DNA from: Pseudacidovorax sp. NFM-22
Lineage (GTDB): Bacteria; Pseudomonadota; Gammaproteobacteria; Burkholderiales; Burkholderiaceae_C
Length of the DNA: 64,000 nucleotides
Direction of reading: 5' to 3'
NCBI RefSeq assembly: GCF_021401245.1
Contig: NZ_JACBFY010000001.1
Span: forward strand, 1 to 64,000
Shown: one piece after another, positions 23,301 to 31,763 of the stretch
How positions within the stretch are numbered: the first letter of the stretch is position 1
Layout: each line of letters begins with the position of its first letter
Program-made: the position numbers and the translations under genes
The notes under the pieces: generated by a model
Databases searched by the model: none
Told to the model about the DNA's origin: nothing
What the model saw: the letters and a program-made list of their open reading frames with translations, nothing else

Positions 23301-25462
23301 GCCTGGCCTTCCGTGCCGATGGCATGCGCGGCGCCGGCCGCGGGCGGTGACGGCGACCGGCCGACCACGAGCGCATCCACCGCCACGCAGCCGCCTTCGC
23401 TTCGCGGGCGGACGATCAGGGGATTGATCTCGGCGCTCTCCAGGGTGTCGCCGGCCCGGCGGGCCAGATCGGCCAGGGCGCACAGGGTGTCGGCCAGGCC
23501 GTCCAGGTCGGCCGGCGGCCGGCCGCGCGCGCCGTCGAGCACGGCGAAGGCGCGCAGCTCGCGCACCATCGCCAGTGCTTCCTCTCGGTCCACCGGCAGC
23601 ACCCGCACGGCCACGTCGCGCAGCACCTCGGCGTGGATGCCGCCCAGGCCGACGAGCAGCACCGGCCCGAAGACCGGGTCCTGCCGCACGCCGGCGATGC
23701 ATTCGGTGCCGCCTTGCACCATGCGCGCCACCAGGGCGCCGTCCTGCGTCGCATCGGGGCGGCGCTGCGCCACGCGGGCCTGCAGTTCGCGGTAGGCGGC
23801 CTGGACGGCGGTGGCGCCCTCCAGCCCCAGCATCACCCCACCGGCCTCGGTCTTGTGCGGCAGGTCGGCGCTGACCACCTTCAGGGCCACGGCGCCGCCC
23901 ACCGACTGCGCGGCATCGGCCGCCTCCGCCGCGCCGTGCACCCAGCGGTGCGCGACCACCGGCACGCCGCATTCGGCCAGCAGCCCCAGGGCGGCCGGCT
24001 CGCTCATGGCGCCGGACGCCAGGCGGATCGGCGCCCCGCGGGAGGCGGGCTCGGCCACCACCCGAGGCGCCTGCCCGGCGAGGCGGGCGATCGTGCGGAT
24101 GCCGTCGGACGGATCGGCGAAGACCAGGCAGCGCATGGCCTCGAGCTCGGCCCGGCGCGCAGCCGGCATCAGCGTGCTGATGGCCAGCAGGGTGTCGGGG
24201 AAGGCCTCGCGCAGCGAGGCGACCAGCGAGCGCAGCACCGGCCAGAACGCCTCGGACGCGCCGGCCGCCGCGAGGAAGCCCATCCACGACGCGAAGCCCT
24301 GGTCCTGCAGCATCAGGCGGGCGCTGCGCTCCATCAGGCTGAAGTCGTTCGTCACCTGGCCGGTGATGTCCACGGGATTGCGCGGCGCCGCGAAGGGCAC
24401 CCATTCGCGCAGCGTGGCCTGGGCCTGCGGGCTGAGGGGGCGCACGTCCAGGCCCTGGGCGTGCGCGGCGTCGGCCATCAGCGCGCCCACGCCGCCCGAC
24501 AGGGTGAACAGGCCCAGGCTGCGGTCGCGCGGCCGGCCGGCCACTGCCGCGCTGTGGGCCAGGTCGAAGAACTCGGTGAGGGTGTGGGCGCGCATCACGC
24601 CATGCCGGCGCATCACGGCCTCGTACACCGCATCGTCGCCGGCCAGCGCGGCCGTGTGCGAGGCCGCGGCCTCGGCGCCCAGCGCGGTCTGGCCGACCTT
24701 GACCATGACCACCGGCTTGCCCGCCGCCTGCGCCAGGGCCAGGGCCTCGCGCAGCCGCTCGCCGTCGCGGCAGCCTTCCATGTAGCCCATGATCACGTCG
24801 GTGCCGGGGTCGCGGGCCAGCCAGGCCAGGCAGTCGGCGAACTGCACGTCGGCCTCGTTGCCGGTGGTGGCCCACAGCGACAGGCCCACGCCCCGCTCTC
24901 GCGCCATGGCATAGGCATAGGCGCCGAAGGCGCCGGACTGGCTCACCAGCCCGATGCGCCCCGGCGTCACGCGGCCCACGCCGGGCGCCGGCGAGAAGGT
25001 GGCGTACACCTGGGTGCGCAGGTTCATGAAGCCGAGGCAATTGGGGCCGATGAGCCGGATGCCCGCCTCGCGCACGCGCCGGCCGAGCCGCGCCTGCGCG
25101 GCGACGCCGTCGCCGCCGATCTCGGCATAGCCCGACGAGAACAGCACCAGCCCGCGCACGCCGGCCGCGATGGCGTCTTCCACCGCGTCCTCGACGCGGG
25201 CGGCGGGCACCGACAGGACGGCCAGGTCCACCGGCGCGCCGATGGACTGCAGGCTGGCATGGGCGGGCAGGCCCTGGACCTGGTCGGTGGTCGGATTGAC
25301 CGCATAGAGGCGGCCTTCGTAGCCGAAGCGCCGCAGGTAGTCCACCGGGATGCCGCCGATCTTCTGCGGGTTGGCCGAGGCGCCGACCACGGCGATCGCG
25401 CGCGGGTTGAAGAGGGCCGACAGGCTGTCGAGCCGGCTCTGGAGGGAGTGCAGGGTGTCCAT
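23297..25462 (-). CDS. acyl-CoA synthetase, ADP-forming (acetate-CoA ligase type)
   Basis: The 721-residue protein is a single-chain ADP-forming acyl-CoA synthetase. Residues 12-140 are the CoA-binding domain (FNPRAIAVVGASANPQKIGG). Residues 150-470 are the ligase CoA domains with GPNCLGFMN, LVSQSGAFGAYAYAMAR and the phospho-His candidate in ASHTAALAGDD. Residues 490-715 are the ATP-grasp domain (ALKVVSADLPHKTEAGGVML, ESAEINPLIV). Such enzymes activate acetate, propionate, pimelate, feruloyl or other acids to CoA thioesters. It is the second gene after the porin and is coupled to a TctC gene, so it may activate the acid that the TctC binds. ATG 25462 was chosen over frame extension because homology starts there. 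Confidence 0.88.
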   Translation of the reverse strand: MDTLHSLQSRLDSLSALFNPRAIAVVGASANPQKIGGIPVDYLRRFGYEGRLYAVNPTTDQVQGLPAHASLQSIGAPVDLAVLSVPAARVEDAVEDAIAAGVRGLVLFSSGYAEIGGDGVAAQARLGRRVREAGIRLIGPNCLGFMNLRTQVYATFSPAPGVGRVTPGRIGLVSQSGAFGAYAYAMARERGVGLSLWATTGNEADVQFADCLAWLARDPGTDVIMGYMEGCRDGERLREALALAQAAGKPVVMVKVGQTALGAEAAASHTAALAGDDAVYEAVMRRHGVMRAHTLTEFFDLAHSAAVAGRPRDRSLGLFTLSGGVGALMADAAHAQGLDVRPLSPQAQATLREWVPFAAPRNPVDITGQVTNDFSLMERSARLMLQDQGFASWMGFLAAAGASEAFWPVLRSLVASLREAFPDTLLAISTLMPAARRAELEAMRCLVFADPSDGIRTIARLAGQAPRVVAEPASRGAPIRLASGAMSEPAALGLLAECGVPVVAHRWVHGAAEAADAAQSVGGAVALKVVSADLPHKTEAGGVMLGLEGATAVQAAYRELQARVAQRRPDATQDGALVARMVQGGTECIAGVRQDPVFGPVLLVGLGGIHAEVLRDVAVRVLPVDREEALAMVRELRAFAVLDGARGRPPADLDGLADTLCALADLARRAGDTLESAEINPLIVRPRSEGGCVAVDALVVGRSPSPPAAGAAHAIGTEGQA

Positions 25463-25475
25463 GGGCAAAGCGGGC

Positions 25476-26528
25476 TCAGAAGTTGTGCCGGATGCCGGCG
25501 GCCAGCACGCGCACGGCGTCGCCGCTGTTGGCGGCCACCGTGACACCGGCCAGCGTGGCCGAGGCGTCGGCATGGTTGCCCAGGCCCAGCCAGCGGGCGT
25601 AGAGCGTGGTCCGCCGGCTGAGGTGGTGGTCGTAGCCCAGCGTCCAGCCCAGCTGGCGGCGCGCGCTGCCGTCCACCCGGCGGTCCACCGCCTCGACCAT
25701 CAGCTGCGACATCGCGGTGAAGCTGTAGCGCGCGCCCAGGCTGGTCAACCGGGCCTGCGGCACGCCCGCCAGGCTGGAGCGCACGCGCACGTGGTTGGCG
25801 TACAGGTCGAGGTCGCCGAGCTTGTAGGTGGCGCTCAGTGCCTGGTAGGTGGTGCGGGGTGGGTCGGCCAGGGGCGCGGTGGCGCTGCCGCCATGCGCGC
25901 GCTGGAAGGCATAGGCCAGCGTCAGCCGCTCGCCCGTCCAGCCCGCCGCTGCGCCCTCGAACTGGCCGCTGCGCCGGCTGGCCTGCGCGGCCTCGCCGAA
26001 GCCGAAGGCCGCATCGAGCCAGAAGCCGTCGCCCTGCGGCGTCCGGTAGCGCACCATGTTGCTGGCCCGCCCGGCGAAGGCCTGCGCGCCCGGCTGCGCG
26101 TCGGTCGCCGCCACCAGGTTGAGCGGCGAGAACACGGCGTTGAGGCCGTAGGGATCGGCCCGGAACAGCGTGTAGAACATCGGCGTGTACATGCGCCCCA
26201 GGTCCACCTGGCCCCAGGCGCCGGCCAGGCTCACGAAGGACTGGCGCGTGAAGCTCAGTTCCGGGCCGGGCAGGTTGCCCAGCCCGGTGTCGGGCGAGAT
26301 GCCGCTTTCGAGCACGAAGCCGGCGCGCAGCCCGCCGCCCAGGTCCTCGGTGCCGCGAAAGCCCAGGCGCGAGGCGGTGTGGCCGCCGTCCTGCATCCGC
26401 GTCCACGAGCTGCCGCCGCTGCGGGCGTGGGCCACGTACAGGTCCACCGTGCCGTACATCGTGACGCCTTGCGCCCACGCGCCGGCGCCCGCCGCCAGCC
26501 CGAGGCCGGCTGCCAGGAAAGTCTTCAT
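25476..26528 (-). CDS. Gram-negative general porin (OmpC/Omp32-like)
   Basis: The 350-residue outer-membrane protein has a signal peptide MKTFLAAGLGLAAGAGAWAQ and then the betaproteobacterial porin start GVTMYGTVDLYVAH. Further porin marks are SRLGFRGTEDLGGGLRAGFV, GRMYTPMFYTLF in the constriction loop region and a C-terminal strand ending AAGIRHNF with terminal Phe for Bam recognition. It is expected to form a trimer of 16-stranded barrels. It is the first gene of the leftward operon and faces a Crp/Fnr gene, so the operon has its own outer-membrane entry route, probably for an anionic compound (inference). Confidence 0.92.
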   Translation of the reverse strand: MKTFLAAGLGLAAGAGAWAQGVTMYGTVDLYVAHARSGGSSWTRMQDGGHTASRLGFRGTEDLGGGLRAGFVLESGISPDTGLGNLPGPELSFTRQSFVSLAGAWGQVDLGRMYTPMFYTLFRADPYGLNAVFSPLNLVAATDAQPGAQAFAGRASNMVRYRTPQGDGFWLDAAFGFGEAAQASRRSGQFEGAAAGWTGERLTLAYAFQRAHGGSATAPLADPPRTTYQALSATYKLGDLDLYANHVRVRSSLAGVPQARLTSLGARYSFTAMSQLMVEAVDRRVDGSARRQLGWTLGYDHHLSRRTTLYARWLGLGNHADASATLAGVTVAANSGDAVRVLAAGIRHNF

Positions 26529-26644
26529 GCTTGCTTGTCTCCGTGGGGCCGTCCGGCCCTTGTCGTGGTTTGAACGGGTTCCACGATAGGCAGGCGAAAG
26601 CCCAAAATCTGTCAATCCACCGACACAAATACGGAGAGCACCCC

Positions 26645-27379
26645 CTGGCGAACCCGAAAACGGGCTCCATCCGGCCGGCCTCGCAGGCGGCGCTCATCGA
26701 GCGCGGTCTGCGCTGGTGCGAGCTGTTTTCCACCTGGCCGGCGCATTGCCTCCAGCGGCTGATCCCGGCCGTGCGGCTGCGGCGCTACCGCCGTGGTGCG
26801 CAGGTGCTCGGGCATGACAGCGCGCGGCGCGAACTGCTGGTCGTGGTGTCGGGCAGCCTGGAGGTGGCCGCGGTCAACGAGTCCGGCCGGCGCTATGTCA
26901 ACTCACTGCTGGGACCGCGCCATGTGGTCCCGCTGGTGCGCTTGCTCGACGACGTGCCGCTGAGCTACGGCTACGACGCGCACGAGGATTCGGTGGTGCT
27001 GCACATCCCGGCCGACGCCGTGATCGAGGTGCTGGACGCCGACCCGGGCCTGTGGCGCGAGGTGGCGCGGCTGGCGCTGTACCGGCAGCGGCTGAGCGTG
27101 GGCTCGCTGCGCGCGCAGATGGTGGGCTCGATCCAGCGACGGCTGGCGGCCACCCTGCTGAACATGGAGATGGGCTATCACCTGTCGGGCCAGCCTGCCC
27201 GCGAGGGCCTCCTGCAGGTGTCGCAGGCCGACCTGGCCGCGATGCTCGGCCTGTCGCGCCAGACGATCAACAAGGAGCTCGCCCACCTGCGCGACCTGGG
27301 CCTGGTCGACTACGGGGGCGGCTACAAGCGCCTGCGCATCGTCGATCTGCCGGCCCTGCAGCGGCTTGTCGAGACCTGA
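26645..27379 (+). CDS. Crp/Fnr-family transcriptional regulator
   Basis: The product of about 244 residues has an N-terminal cyclic-nucleotide-binding-like jellyroll (about residues 30-140, with SARRELLVVVSGSLEVAAVN) and a C-terminal winged helix with SQADLAAMLGLSRQTINKEL. The Fe-S cysteines of Fnr are absent. The start is uncertain: CTG 26645 has a good ribosome site (GGAGAG at 26633-26638), while the only in-frame ATG (26531) would nearly touch the porin start and leave no promoter room. A TGTC-N8-GACA dyad at 26610-26625 may be its operator. It diverges from the porin operon, which it probably controls. Its TGA is the first codon of dispersed repeat copy B. Confidence 0.85.
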   Translation: MANPKTGSIRPASQAALIERGLRWCELFSTWPAHCLQRLIPAVRLRRYRRGAQVLGHDSARRELLVVVSGSLEVAAVNESGRRYVNSLLGPRHVVPLVRLLDDVPLSYGYDAHEDSVVLHIPADAVIEVLDADPGLWREVARLALYRQRLSVGSLRAQMVGSIQRRLAATLLNMEMGYHLSGQPAREGLLQVSQADLAAMLGLSRQTINKELAHLRDLGLVDYGGGYKRLRIVDLPALQRLVET

Positions 27380-27440
27380 GAAGGTGTGACCGAGGCCGCC
27401 GTGGCCGCTCGGCCGCGCCGGCTTCATTCACACCGTCCGA
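27377..27440 (+). repeat. 64-bp dispersed palindromic repeat, copy B
   Basis: It begins TGAGAAGGTGTGACCG and ends TTCATTCACACCGTCCGA, matching copy A (17094-17157, other strand) at 55 of 64 positions without gaps. The core GCTCGGCC.CGCCGG is conserved. As in copy A, the TGA at its start is the stop codon of the preceding gene (Crp/Fnr), and it lies between convergent genes. Confidence 0.8.
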
Positions 27441-27479
27441 AGGCGCAGCCTGGCGCGGCGCAAGCCCCCGCGCCGCTGC

Positions 27480-28724
27480 TCAGCGGCCGTGCTCGAAGAC
27501 GTAGAGCCCGACGTCGATCCGCCCCTCGCGGAAGCCCGCCTCGCAATAGGCCAGGTAGTACTCCCACACGCGGTGGAAGCGCTCGTCGAAGCCCAGCGGC
27601 TGGATCGACGCCCATTGCGCCATGAAGCGGCGGCGCCACTCCGCCAGGGTCAGCGCATAGCTGTGGCCGAAGCGCTGCACCTCGGCCAGCCGCAGGCCCA
27701 CCCGTTCGCCGTGCTCGCGCATCAGGGTCGGCGTGGGCAGCATTCCGCCCGGGAAGATGAAGCGCTGGATGAAGTCGGCACCGGCGCGGTAGCGCGCGAA
27801 GGCCGATTCGTCGATGGTGATCGCCTGCACCACGACGCGCCCGCCGGCTGCCAGCCGGTCCTTCAGCACCTGGAAGTAGGTCGGCCACCAGGTCTCGCCC
27901 ACGGCCTCGATCATCTCGATGGAGACGATGCGGTCGAATTGGCCCTGCACGTCCCGGTAGTCCTGCAGCCGCAGGTCGACGCGCTCGTGCAGGCCGGCCT
28001 GCGCCGCGCGGTCCTGCGCGCAGCGCAACTGCTCGGTGGACAGCGTGAGGCCGGTGACGCGGGCACCGGCCTGGGCGATCTGGCGCGCCAGGCCACCCCA
28101 GCCGCAGCCGATCTCCAGCACCGATTGCTCGGGCGCCACGTCGAGCAGCTCGACGATGCGACCGAGCTTGCGGGCCTGTGCGGCTTCGAGCGTCTCGTGG
28201 TCGTGGGCGTAGATGGCGCTGGAGTACTGCAGGCCCGGGTCGAGCCAGCGCTCGTAGAAGGCATTGCCCAGGTCGTAATGGAAGGCGATGTTGTCGCGGC
28301 TGCCGCTGCGGCTGTTGTCGCGGCGCAGGTGGGCCAGCCGGGCCAGCCAGCGGGCCGGCCGCATGCCGTCGATGGCACCTTGCCACGCGGCCTCGTTGGC
28401 GGCGCCGAGTTCCAGCACGGCCAGCAGGTCGGGCGTGGACCATTCGCCGTCGCGGTAGGCGACGGCCAGGCCCAGGTCGCCCTGCGCCAGCAGGCGCAGC
28501 AGCGGACGCCAGCGGTGCAGCCGGATCAGCGCCTGCGGACCGGGCAGGGCGCCGCGCGCCTCCAGCCGCTCGCCATGGGGCAACTGCACGATCAGGTGCC
28601 CGGCCTTCAGTTGCCTGAGCAGGGGCCGGATGCAGCGACGGGCCAGCAGCGCCGCCAGCAGGCCGGGCCGTCGCGAGTCGGGCGGCGGTGTCAGGTCGCA
28701 GGAGGGATCGAGGGGAGCGGTCAT
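27480..28724 (-). CDS. cfa: cyclopropane-fatty-acyl-phospholipid synthase family methyltransferase
   Basis: The 414-residue protein has the CFA synthase layout. An N-terminal lipid-binding domain spans about residues 1-130; the catalytic part has NIAFHYDLGNAFYERWLD, YSSAIYAHDHETLEAAQ, the SAM loop VLEIGCGWGGLA, SIEMIEAVGETWWPTYFQ and the bicarbonate/active-site region FIQRFIFPGGMLPT. Such enzymes add a methylene or methyl group from SAM to double bonds of membrane lipid acyl chains. It is the last gene of a FAD oxidoreductase-DUF1365-cfa operon driven from the sigma-E-type promoter at 31007-31036. Coupling to DUF1365 is by an ATGA overlap at 28721-28724. A related product such as furan or methylated fatty acids is possible. 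Confidence 0.9.
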   Translation of the reverse strand: MTAPLDPSCDLTPPPDSRRPGLLAALLARRCIRPLLRQLKAGHLIVQLPHGERLEARGALPGPQALIRLHRWRPLLRLLAQGDLGLAVAYRDGEWSTPDLLAVLELGAANEAAWQGAIDGMRPARWLARLAHLRRDNSRSGSRDNIAFHYDLGNAFYERWLDPGLQYSSAIYAHDHETLEAAQARKLGRIVELLDVAPEQSVLEIGCGWGGLARQIAQAGARVTGLTLSTEQLRCAQDRAAQAGLHERVDLRLQDYRDVQGQFDRIVSIEMIEAVGETWWPTYFQVLKDRLAAGGRVVVQAITIDESAFARYRAGADFIQRFIFPGGMLPTPTLMREHGERVGLRLAEVQRFGHSYALTLAEWRRRFMAQWASIQPLGFDERFHRVWEYYLAYCEAGFREGRIDVGLYVFEHGR

Positions 28725-29602
28725 GGCGTGGGGCGCAAGGTGGCGGACGGGCCGGAGGGCAGGGCCGGAGACTCTGCCGGCGACACGGTAACCGGATTCT
28801 GGGGAGGCGCCGGCCGCGCCACCAGGCCGACGCCCTTGAGCCATAGCTGCAGCGCCTCCCAGTGGATGGCGCCGATCACCTTGAGCGTGAGCAGCGGGTG
28901 GCTGAAGAAGGCCCGCAGCAGCGCGGCGTCGCCCAGCGGACGGGCCTGCGCGTCCAGCCGGGCCACCAGCAGCGGGCCCTGGGCGTCCACCGCATCCACG
29001 CCCACCGCCAGCGGGCTGTCGGCGCTGGCGTTCTCCTCGGGCGGGCGGATGCGGAAGCGGTAGTGCATGTCCAGCCCCAGGAAGGGCGAGACGTACAGCT
29101 GCTTGTCGCAGCGCTGCTCGATGACGCCGGCGTGGTCCGCCGCGACGGGCAGCAGGTAACTGTGGCGCTGGCCGAAGGTGTTGTTGACCTCGTAGAGGAT
29201 GGCCTGCAGGCCGCCCGTGGGCGCATCGCAGAAGTACACGCTCAGCGGATTGAAGGCATAGCCGAGGATGCGCGGCATGGTCAGCAGGCGGATGCGCCCG
29301 CCCGTCGGCAGGCCGGCGGCCTGCAGCTGCTGCTCCACATGCGCGCGAGGCCCCTGCGCATCGCCGGCGCCGTAGTCCGGCCAGTGCAGGCTGAACAGGT
29401 TGAAGCGGCCGAGCGAAAAGAGCCGGCTGCGCGCCGCAAGGGCCGGCACGCGGTCGATGTCCAGCAGCAGCGAATACACGCGGTAGCCCAGCCGGTGGCG
29501 CCGCGGCCGCAGGCGCTGGTGCATCACGCGGCCGAGGTACAGCGCCTGTCCGTCGCCCTGTGCGGCGTCGGGCGCGCCAGCGGCCGCCGGACGCCCGCTC
29601 AC
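28721..29602 (-). CDS. DUF1365 family protein
   Basis: The product of 293 residues from GTG 29602 contains ALYLGRVMHQRLRPRRHRLG, DYGAGDAQGP, LLTMPRILGYAFNPLSVYFC, YEVNNTFGQRHSYL and KQLYVSPFLGLDMHYRFRI, the DUF1365 pattern. No biochemical activity is settled for the family, but it is nearly always found between a FAD oxidoreductase and a CFA-type methyltransferase, which suggests a step in fatty-acid modification. The GTG overlaps the stop of the FAD gene (29599-29602), and the 3' end overlaps cfa. An internal ATG (MHQRLRP) 24 residues later is the alternative start. Confidence 0.87.
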   Translation of the reverse strand: MSGRPAAAGAPDAAQGDGQALYLGRVMHQRLRPRRHRLGYRVYSLLLDIDRVPALAARSRLFSLGRFNLFSLHWPDYGAGDAQGPRAHVEQQLQAAGLPTGGRIRLLTMPRILGYAFNPLSVYFCDAPTGGLQAILYEVNNTFGQRHSYLLPVAADHAGVIEQRCDKQLYVSPFLGLDMHYRFRIRPPEENASADSPLAVGVDAVDAQGPLLVARLDAQARPLGDAALLRAFFSHPLLTLKVIGAIHWEALQLWLKGVGLVARPAPPQNPVTVSPAESPALPSGPSATLRPTP

Positions 29603-30984
29603 GCGGCCACCTCGGCCGGCCGGGCGCCGAGGTGGATGCGGCCCGACTCGTTCGCGACCTGCCAGGGCCGGCGCACGCCGCCCAGCGCTTCGGCCACGGC
29701 CAGGCCCGATTGCAGGCCGTCCTCGTGGAAGCCCGAGCCGAAGTAGGCGCCGCAGTACCACACGCGCCGCTGGCCCTGGATCGACCACAGCGACCGTTGC
29801 GCCTCGATGGCGCGCGCGTCGAACAGCGGATGCTCGTAGACCTGCGTGCGGATCAGGTGGTCGCCATGGGGCTCGACGATGGGGTTGAGCGTGACGAACA
29901 GGGGCGTCTTCTCGTCGATGCCCTGCAGGCGGTTCATCCAGTAGGTGACGCAGGGGGCGCCGTCGGTCTGGCGCCGGTCGGACAGGTAGTTCCAGCTCGA
30001 CCAGACGGCGCGGCGCCGCGGCATCAGCGCCGGATCGCTGTGCAGCACCGTGTGGTTGCGCGAATAGCGGAAGGCGCCCAGCAGGCGGCTCTCGTCCCCG
30101 CTCGGGTCCTGCAGCATGCCCAGGGCCTGGTCAGCATGGGCGCCGACGACGATGGCGTCGAAGCGCTCGGGCCACCAGCCCGCGGCCGTGCGGACCCAGG
30201 CGCCTTCGTCGTCGCGGCGCAGCGCCATCACCGGCTGATCGAGGTACAGGCGATCCCGGAAGCCCGCCGTCAGCCGCTGCACGTAGGCGCGGCTGCCGCC
30301 CTTGACGGTGCGCCAGACCGGCCGGCCGTTGACCTGCAGCAGGTGATGGTTCTCGCAGAAGCGGATGAAGGCCTCGGTCGGGTAGCGGCCCACCTGGCCG
30401 GCGGGCGTAGACCAGATCGCCGCCGCCATCGGATAGAGGTGGTCCTCCCGGAAGGCGCGGCCGTAGCCATGGGCGTCCAGAAATTCCTCCAGCGGCTGCA
30501 GGCCGGCCTGGGCCGCGAGCGGCGGTGCCTCGCGGTAGAAGCGCATCAGGTCGCGCAGCATGGCCCAGAAGCGCGGGCGCAGTAGGTTGCGTGGCTGCGC
30601 GAACAGGCCCTGCAGGTCGGTGCCGGCGTATTCGAGCGCGCCGCCGTCCTGGCTGACGGCGAAGGACATGTCCGAGGCCACCGTCGGCACCTCGAGGTGC
30701 GCGAACAGGGCGGTCAGATTGGGGTACGACGGCTCGTTGTAGACGATGAAGCCCGTGTCGACGGGCACATGGCCGCCGCCGGCGGCGGGCGCATCGACCG
30801 TGTGGCTATGGCCGCCGGGGCGCGGTTCGCTTTCGAAGACCGTCACGCGGTGGCGCTGGTTGAGCAGCCAGGCGGCGGACAGGCCGGCGATGCCGCCGCC
30901 GACCACCGCGATGTTCAGCGGCGCGTCCCCGGAGGCGACGGGCGCGGGCGGCAGGCCGGGGGCGACAGGGGTGGTCAGGCTCAT
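29599..30984 (-). CDS. FAD-dependent oxidoreductase (flavin amine oxidase/desaturase-like)
   Basis: The 461-residue protein has the dinucleotide fold NIAVVGGGIAGLSAAWLLNQ near residue 24 and FESEPRPGGHSHTVD. It continues VDTGFIVYNEPSYPNLTALF, WRTVKGGSRAYVQRL and ends with the FAD motif YCGAYFGSGFHEDGLQSGLA. It belongs to the COG2907 group paired with DUF1365 and CFA synthase. A role in oxidising or desaturating a methylated acyl chain is inferred. ATG 30984 was preferred to 31002 because it has GGAGTT upstream and because the promoter -10 is at 31007-31012. It is the first gene of the operon. Confidence 0.88.
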   Translation of the reverse strand: MSLTTPVAPGLPPAPVASGDAPLNIAVVGGGIAGLSAAWLLNQRHRVTVFESEPRPGGHSHTVDAPAAGGGHVPVDTGFIVYNEPSYPNLTALFAHLEVPTVASDMSFAVSQDGGALEYAGTDLQGLFAQPRNLLRPRFWAMLRDLMRFYREAPPLAAQAGLQPLEEFLDAHGYGRAFREDHLYPMAAAIWSTPAGQVGRYPTEAFIRFCENHHLLQVNGRPVWRTVKGGSRAYVQRLTAGFRDRLYLDQPVMALRRDDEGAWVRTAAGWWPERFDAIVVGAHADQALGMLQDPSGDESRLLGAFRYSRNHTVLHSDPALMPRRRAVWSSWNYLSDRRQTDGAPCVTYWMNRLQGIDEKTPLFVTLNPIVEPHGDHLIRTQVYEHPLFDARAIEAQRSLWSIQGQRRVWYCGAYFGSGFHEDGLQSGLAVAEALGGVRRPWQVANESGRIHLGARPAEVAA

Positions 30985-31006
30985 CGGAACTCCAGGGTGC
31001 ATGTCG

Positions 31007-31036
31007 CCTATACGGCTGGCGGCGGATTTTGGATTC
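31007..31036 (-). promoter_or_regulatory. sigma-E (RpoE/ChrR-type) promoter of the FAD oxidoreductase operon
   Basis: On the minus strand GAATCC (31036-31031), an 18-base spacer and TATAGG (31012-31007) match the TGATCC-N18-TAA-type consensus known for RpoE of Rhodobacter. The same spacing occurs in the promoters at 31069-31097 and 40929-40958. The start codon at 30984 lies about 15 bases past the expected transcription start. Confidence 0.65.
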
Positions 31037-31068
31037 GTCCTGTCCTACAGGCGATGCAGCGGATGCCG

Positions 31069-31097
31069 TGATCCAATCCGCCGGCGGCAGCGTAAAG
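31069..31097 (+). promoter_or_regulatory. sigma-E (RpoE/ChrR-type) autoregulatory promoter
   Basis: TGATCC (31069-31074), an 18-base spacer and TAAAG (31093-31097) reproduce the RpoE/ChrR consensus exactly in the -35 element. It drives the sigma factor gene itself and chrR, as expected of positive autoregulation. It is back to back with the 31007-31036 promoter. Confidence 0.7.
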
Positions 31098-31106
31098 GCC
31101 TTCATC

Positions 31107-31763
31107 ATGGAAGCCCGGTACCAGCCGTCGAACGTCCCCCCGCCACGGAAGCGTCTGCTGCCCGTGTCCATCGTGAATCTCGCCGACGCCCAAGCCGTAC
31201 TCCCCACCTCTGCCGAACTGTGCGACCTGGTTCGCGCCGTGGCCGAGCGCCAGGACCGTACGGCCTTCGCGGTGCTGTTCAAGCACTTCGCGCCGCGCGT
31301 CAAGACCTACCTCATGCGCGCCGGGGCCGACCCGGATGCCGCCGAGGACCTGGCGCAGGAGACCATGGTGGCGCTCTGGCGCAAGGCCGCGCTCTTCGAT
31401 GCGCGGCAGGCCGGCGTGTCGACCTGGGTCTTCACCATCGCGCGCAACCTGCGCGTGGACCGCTACCGCCGGCAGGGCGGGGCGGTGGAGGTGCTCTCGG
31501 CCGAGCAGGCCGACCTGGATTCCATGCCCGAGGATGCCCCCGCACCGGACGAGCGCCTGCACGCCCGCCGCTGCGAGCACCGGTTGCGCGAGGCGCTGCG
31601 GCGCCTGCCGCCCGACCAGGTGCGGGTGCTCCACCTGTCTTATTTCGAGGACCAGCCGCATGCGCGGATCGCCGACGAACTCGGCATCCCCCTGGGCACG
31701 GTCAAGTCGCGCGTGCGGCTGGCCGTGGCGCATCTGCGCAAGCTGCTGGACGGCCTGGCATGA
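31107..31763 (+). CDS. rpoE: ECF RNA polymerase sigma factor, RpoE (ChrR-partner) type
   Basis: The 218-residue product contains sigma region 2 (AFAVLFKHFAPRVKTYLMRA, AEDLAQETMVALWRKAALFD, ASTW-like VSTWVFTIARNLRVDRYRR) and region 4 (LREALRRLPPDQVRVLHLSY, IADELGIPLGTVKSRVRLAV). It matches the ECF group whose anti-sigma is ChrR, which responds to singlet oxygen in Rhodobacter. ATG 31107 is the only ATG but lies about 3 bases from the expected transcription start; GTG 31164 would give 199 residues and a normal leader. The stop overlaps the chrR ATG (ATGA at 31760-31763). Its probable targets are itself and the two lipid operons. Confidence 0.9.
   Translation: MEARYQPSNVPPPRKRLLPVSIVNLADAQAVLPTSAELCDLVRAVAERQDRTAFAVLFKHFAPRVKTYLMRAGADPDAAEDLAQETMVALWRKAALFDARQAGVSTWVFTIARNLRVDRYRRQGGAVEVLSAEQADLDSMPEDAPAPDERLHARRCEHRLREALRRLPPDQVRVLHLSYFEDQPHARIADELGIPLGTVKSRVRLAVAHLRKLLDGLA

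Noticed and set aside
22218-25040. A 940-codon continuous minus frame suggesting a ligase-TctC fusion
   Set aside because: Only the 3' part encodes TctC; upstream it is an out-of-frame reading of the acyl-CoA ligase, which is intact in its own frame and ends by an ATGA overlap.
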